Positions 5,103 through 6,984 of a DNA stretch of 6,984 bases are shown here, piece by piece. The notes under the pieces are model-generated. The model searched no databases. It saw only the letters and a list, made by a program, of their open reading frames with translations, and was not told the origin of the DNA. Position 1 is the stretch's first letter; each line of letters begins with the position of its first letter. Source of the DNA: Fusobacteriaceae bacterium (lineage in GTDB: Bacteria > Fusobacteriota > Fusobacteriia > Fusobacteriales > Fusobacteriaceae); NCBI GenBank assembly GCA_030625925.1, contig DAOUPY010000081.1:1-6984 (forward strand), given 5' to 3'. The position numbers were made by a program, and so were the translations under genes.

Positions 5103-6413
5103 ATGAGAAAAATATATATACTGGATACAAATGTACTTATTCATGATCCTAAGGCTATGACAAACTTTGAAGACAATGATGTGGTTTTACCTATCTATGT
5201 GATTGAGGAGATAGATAAGCTAAAAAAAGAAAGTGGAAATAGAGGTGCTTCAGCAAGGATAGCAGCCAGGTTTATAGATGATCTTCGCTCCAAAGGATGT
5301 TTGGCTAAAGGGGTAGAGATGGAAAATGGAATATTTTTTAGAGTAGAAACCAAGGGAGATACTACAGAGCTTCCGACTTCTTTGAGGAGAGATATAGTAG
5401 ATAATCGGATTTTGGCAATAGCACTCTATATAAAGAACAAAGATAAGGATAAAAAAGTAGTCCTAGTTTCAAAAGATGTCAATATGAGGATAAAAGCAGA
5501 TTCTATGGAAATACATGTAGAGGATTATAAGAGTGACAAGATGGATCTAGAGGAACTATATACTGGAGATATGGATGTAGAAGTAGAGGCAGAGATTATT
5601 AAAAAATATGAGAAATCCGGCAGAATTAAATATGTGGAGATTATGTCGGAAGAGCCTTCAGCCAACTGTTTCGTGAGTATGAAATACAAGGAGAAAATTC
5701 TATTTGGAAGGTACAACAAGAAGACAAAACGGATAGAAAGAATGACCTATGGAGATGTCAGTGTATGGGGAGTTCGAGGCAGGAATGAGGAACAAAATTT
5801 TGCACTGGATCTTTTAATGGATGAAGATATCAAGGTGGTTACCTTAGTTGGAAAAGCAGGAACTGGGAAAACTTTGTTAGCAGTAGCTTCAGGCTTGGAA
5901 TTAGTAGTTGAGAGAAGTAAATATAAGAAATTATTTATAGCAAGACCTATAGTTTCAATGGGTAAGGATCTGGGTTATCTTCCTGGAAGTGAAAAAGAAA
6001 AACTAAAACCTTGGATGCAGCCTATTTTTGATAATATAGATTTTTTAGCCGCTGCTAAGGAGGAGAAGGCAGGAGAAAAGGTAATAGCAGGATTAGAAGC
6101 TTTGGGATTATTAAAAATAGAAGCACTGTCCTATATAAGGGGGAGGAGTATCCCGGCAGGATTTTTAATCATAGATGAAGCACAAAATTTAACGCCCCAT
6201 GAAATAAAAACTATAGTTACAAGGGCAGGAGAAAATACAAAGATAGTATTTACAGGTGACCCATATCAAATAGATAATCCATATCTCGATACAGAGAGTA
6301 ACGGACTCACTTATTTAGCCGAAAGATTTAGAGATGTGAGTATATCAGGACATATCATATTGAGAAAAGGTGAAAGATCAGAGTTAGCCGAATTGGCAGC
6401 CACATTATTATAG
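5103..6413 (+). CDS. PIN domain-PhoH family ATPase (PhoH2/YlaK type)
   Basis: A 436-aa two-domain protein. The N-terminal PIN nuclease domain (about 2-142) has ILDTNVLIHDP with D8, the acidic residues E35/E36, DNRILAIAL with D100, and SKDVNMRIKA with D125, so the metal-binding acidic set appears intact. A linker with a basic beta-rich segment leads to the PhoH NTPase domain (about 225-435). That domain has Walker A GKAGTGKT (250-257), the IARPIVSMGKDLGYLPG block (279-295), Walker B FLIIDEAQNLTP (354-365) and TGDPYQID (384-391). Proteins of this architecture in mycobacteria have been reported as ATP-dependent RNA helicases/ribonucleases, so a role in RNA processing or decay is likely but inferred. 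The frame is open from a GTG at 5094. The ATG at 5103 is preferred because AGGGGTGG (5090-5097) is then 5 bases upstream as the ribosome binding site and the PIN motif starts at the usual distance. It is probably co-transcribed with the sigma factor gene and ends at a strong terminator. Confidence 0.93.
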   Translation: MRKIYILDTNVLIHDPKAMTNFEDNDVVLPIYVIEEIDKLKKESGNRGASARIAARFIDDLRSKGCLAKGVEMENGIFFRVETKGDTTELPTSLRRDIVDNRILAIALYIKNKDKDKKVVLVSKDVNMRIKADSMEIHVEDYKSDKMDLEELYTGDMDVEVEAEIIKKYEKSGRIKYVEIMSEEPSANCFVSMKYKEKILFGRYNKKTKRIERMTYGDVSVWGVRGRNEEQNFALDLLMDEDIKVVTLVGKAGTGKTLLAVASGLELVVERSKYKKLFIARPIVSMGKDLGYLPGSEKEKLKPWMQPIFDNIDFLAAAKEEKAGEKVIAGLEALGLLKIEALSYIRGRSIPAGFLIIDEAQNLTPHEIKTIVTRAGENTKIVFTGDPYQIDNPYLDTESNGLTYLAERFRDVSISGHIILRKGERSELAELAATLL

Positions 6414-6423
6414 CCCCCCTTTT

Positions 6424-6456
6424 AACCTCCTATAGATTGATATAGGAGGTTTTTTT
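6424..6456 (+). terminator. Intrinsic terminator after the sigma-PhoH operon
   Basis: Perfect 11-base arms AACCTCCTATA (6424-6434) and TATAGGAGGTT (6441-6451), with a 6-base loop, are followed by a run of seven Ts (6450-6456). It begins 11 bases after the PIN-PhoH stop codon. Confidence 0.92.
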
Positions 6457-6560
6457 ATGAATGCCATGAATCATATTAATTTTTGAAACCGCTAATATTG
6501 CTAATTGTCACGAATGAAACCTTGTTTAGACATAGATTAATAGGATTTCAAATCTAATTA
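6457..6560. other. Gene-free spacer
   Basis: Between the terminator and the repeat element I see no coding frame, RNA gene or convincing promoter. AAATCT (6550-6555) and AGATTT (6565-6570) form a small inverted repeat at the junction with the repeat element. Confidence 0.4.
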
Positions 6561-6655
6561 ACACAGATTTAAATTTTTTTCAACACAGAGGCTCTGAGTC
6601 CGCTGAGATTCACAGAGTTTTTTTCTGAGTTCCTTTGGGTTCTCTGTGTTTCTGT
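6561..6655. repeat. CACAGAG/CTCTGTG-rich intergenic repeat element
   Basis: This stretch between the convergent PIN-PhoH and dapF genes contains repeated variants of ACACAGA, CACAGAG and their complements. They are AACACAG-type at 6560-6566, AACACAGAG at 6582-6590, CTCTGAG at 6592-6598, CACAGAG at 6611-6617, TCTGAG at 6624-6629 and CTCTGTGTT at 6642-6650. The outer 9-base copies (6582-6590 and 6642-6650) are perfect inverted repeats and could fold the element into a hairpin with inner imperfect pairing. Its GC content is higher than the flanking DNA. It resembles the short CACAGAG-type dispersed intergenic repeats seen in many bacterial genomes; membership in a family cannot be shown from one copy. 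It could also act as a weak transcription barrier between the convergent genes, although the minus-strand side has no T run. Confidence 0.5.
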
Positions 6656-6678
6656 CTTGTATCTTTTGACCTTAATTT

Positions 6679-6984
6679 TTAATTGTATTTATATTCTCCT
6701 TTTGCTATAAATTCACTGGGACCAGTCATATAGACATCATCTTTAACTTCTATAATCAGGTCGCCTAAAGTCAGATGAACAATAACTTTAGAGCTTAGGT
6801 ATCCTAAGAGTTCTCCTATAACTACACTAGCACAGGATCCTGTGCCACAGGCTAAGGTATGCCCTGCTCCTCGTTCCCAAGTATCCACAAGAATCTCATC
6901 AACATCTAAAAATTGAACAAAATTTACATTGGTTTTTTCAGGAAAGAACGGGTTGTTTTCAATGGCTTTTCCAACTTCTACCAG
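6679..6984 (-). CDS. dapF: Diaminopimelate epimerase, C-terminal part (cut by window edge)
   Basis: The reading frame is open from the right edge (first codon CTG at 6982-6984) through 101 codons to TAA at 6679-6681, so this is the 3' third of a gene whose start lies outside. DapF interconverts LL- and meso-2,6-diaminopimelate, without a cofactor, for lysine and peptidoglycan synthesis. The signature is ERGAGHTLACGTGSCA (fragment residues 37-52); the cysteine of ACGTG (fragment residue 46) is the second of the two catalytic cysteines of the family. FFPEKTNVNFVQ (13-24) is the conserved substrate-binding segment before it. The C-terminus (MTGPSEFIAKGEYKYN) is the normal ending of the family. 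The first catalytic cysteine is outside the window. The gene converges on the sigma-PhoH operon; no T-tailed terminator is evident after it. Confidence 0.95.
   Translation of the reverse strand: MVEVGKAIENNPFFPEKTNVNFVQFLDVDEILVDTWERGAGHTLACGTGSCASVVIGELLGYLSSKVIVHLTLGDLIIEVKDDVYMTGPSEFIAKGEYKYN

Noticed and set aside
5525..5719. Minus-strand open frame of 64 codons
   Set aside because: It is antisense within the PIN-PhoH gene with no ribosome binding site or recognisable product.
6561..6655. CRISPR array
   Set aside because: The repeated words are only 6-9 bases, occur on both strands and have irregular spacing; there are no uniform repeats or spacers and no cas genes.

Overview
This is an AT-rich, low-GC stretch of bacterial chromosome with strong Shine-Dalgarno sites (AGGAGG-like), mostly ATG starts and tightly packed operons. 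Codon use, the lysine/isoleucine-rich proteins and the gene content (ruvC, trmL, dapF, a PIN-PhoH protein) would fit a member of the Fusobacteriota, possibly a marine Ilyobacter/Propionigenium/Psychrilyobacter-like organism. That placement is inference from overall character. No rRNA or species-specific marker is present.

Layout. (1) Positions 1-631 hold no intact gene. The minus strand of 36-424 looks like a decayed coding region, followed by a long perfect hairpin (444-494) and a promoter-like stretch. (2) A lone plus-strand gene of unknown function (632-1081) has its own plausible promoter and a strong ribosome binding site. (3) A four-gene minus-strand operon runs from 4106 down to 1340: ruvC, a soluble GAF-type histidine kinase, a TrmL-like tRNA methyltransferase and a small exported lytic transglycosylase. 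It ends in an intrinsic terminator at 1260-1317. (4) A 190-bp divergent intergenic region (4107-4296) carries a good promoter candidate for ruvC. (5) A plus-strand pair follows: an alternative sigma-70 factor without region 1.1 and a PIN-PhoH ATPase, ending at a textbook terminator (6424-6456). (6) A gene-free stretch contains a CACAGAG/CTCTGTG-rich repeat element. (7) The 3' end of dapF (minus strand) runs off the right edge.

Functionally this is mainly housekeeping chromosome: Holliday junction resolution, wobble-base methylation, peptidoglycan cleavage, lysine/diaminopimelate synthesis and RNA-related PIN-PhoH activity. Two regulators sit among these genes: an orphan soluble histidine kinase inside the ruvC operon and an alternative sigma factor transcribed divergently from it. 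I see no clear new multi-gene system. The points most worth a second look are the orphan kinase, the in-frame duplicated segment in sigma region 4, the sigma-PhoH pairing, the decayed gene at the left edge with its leader hairpin, and the CACAGAG element.
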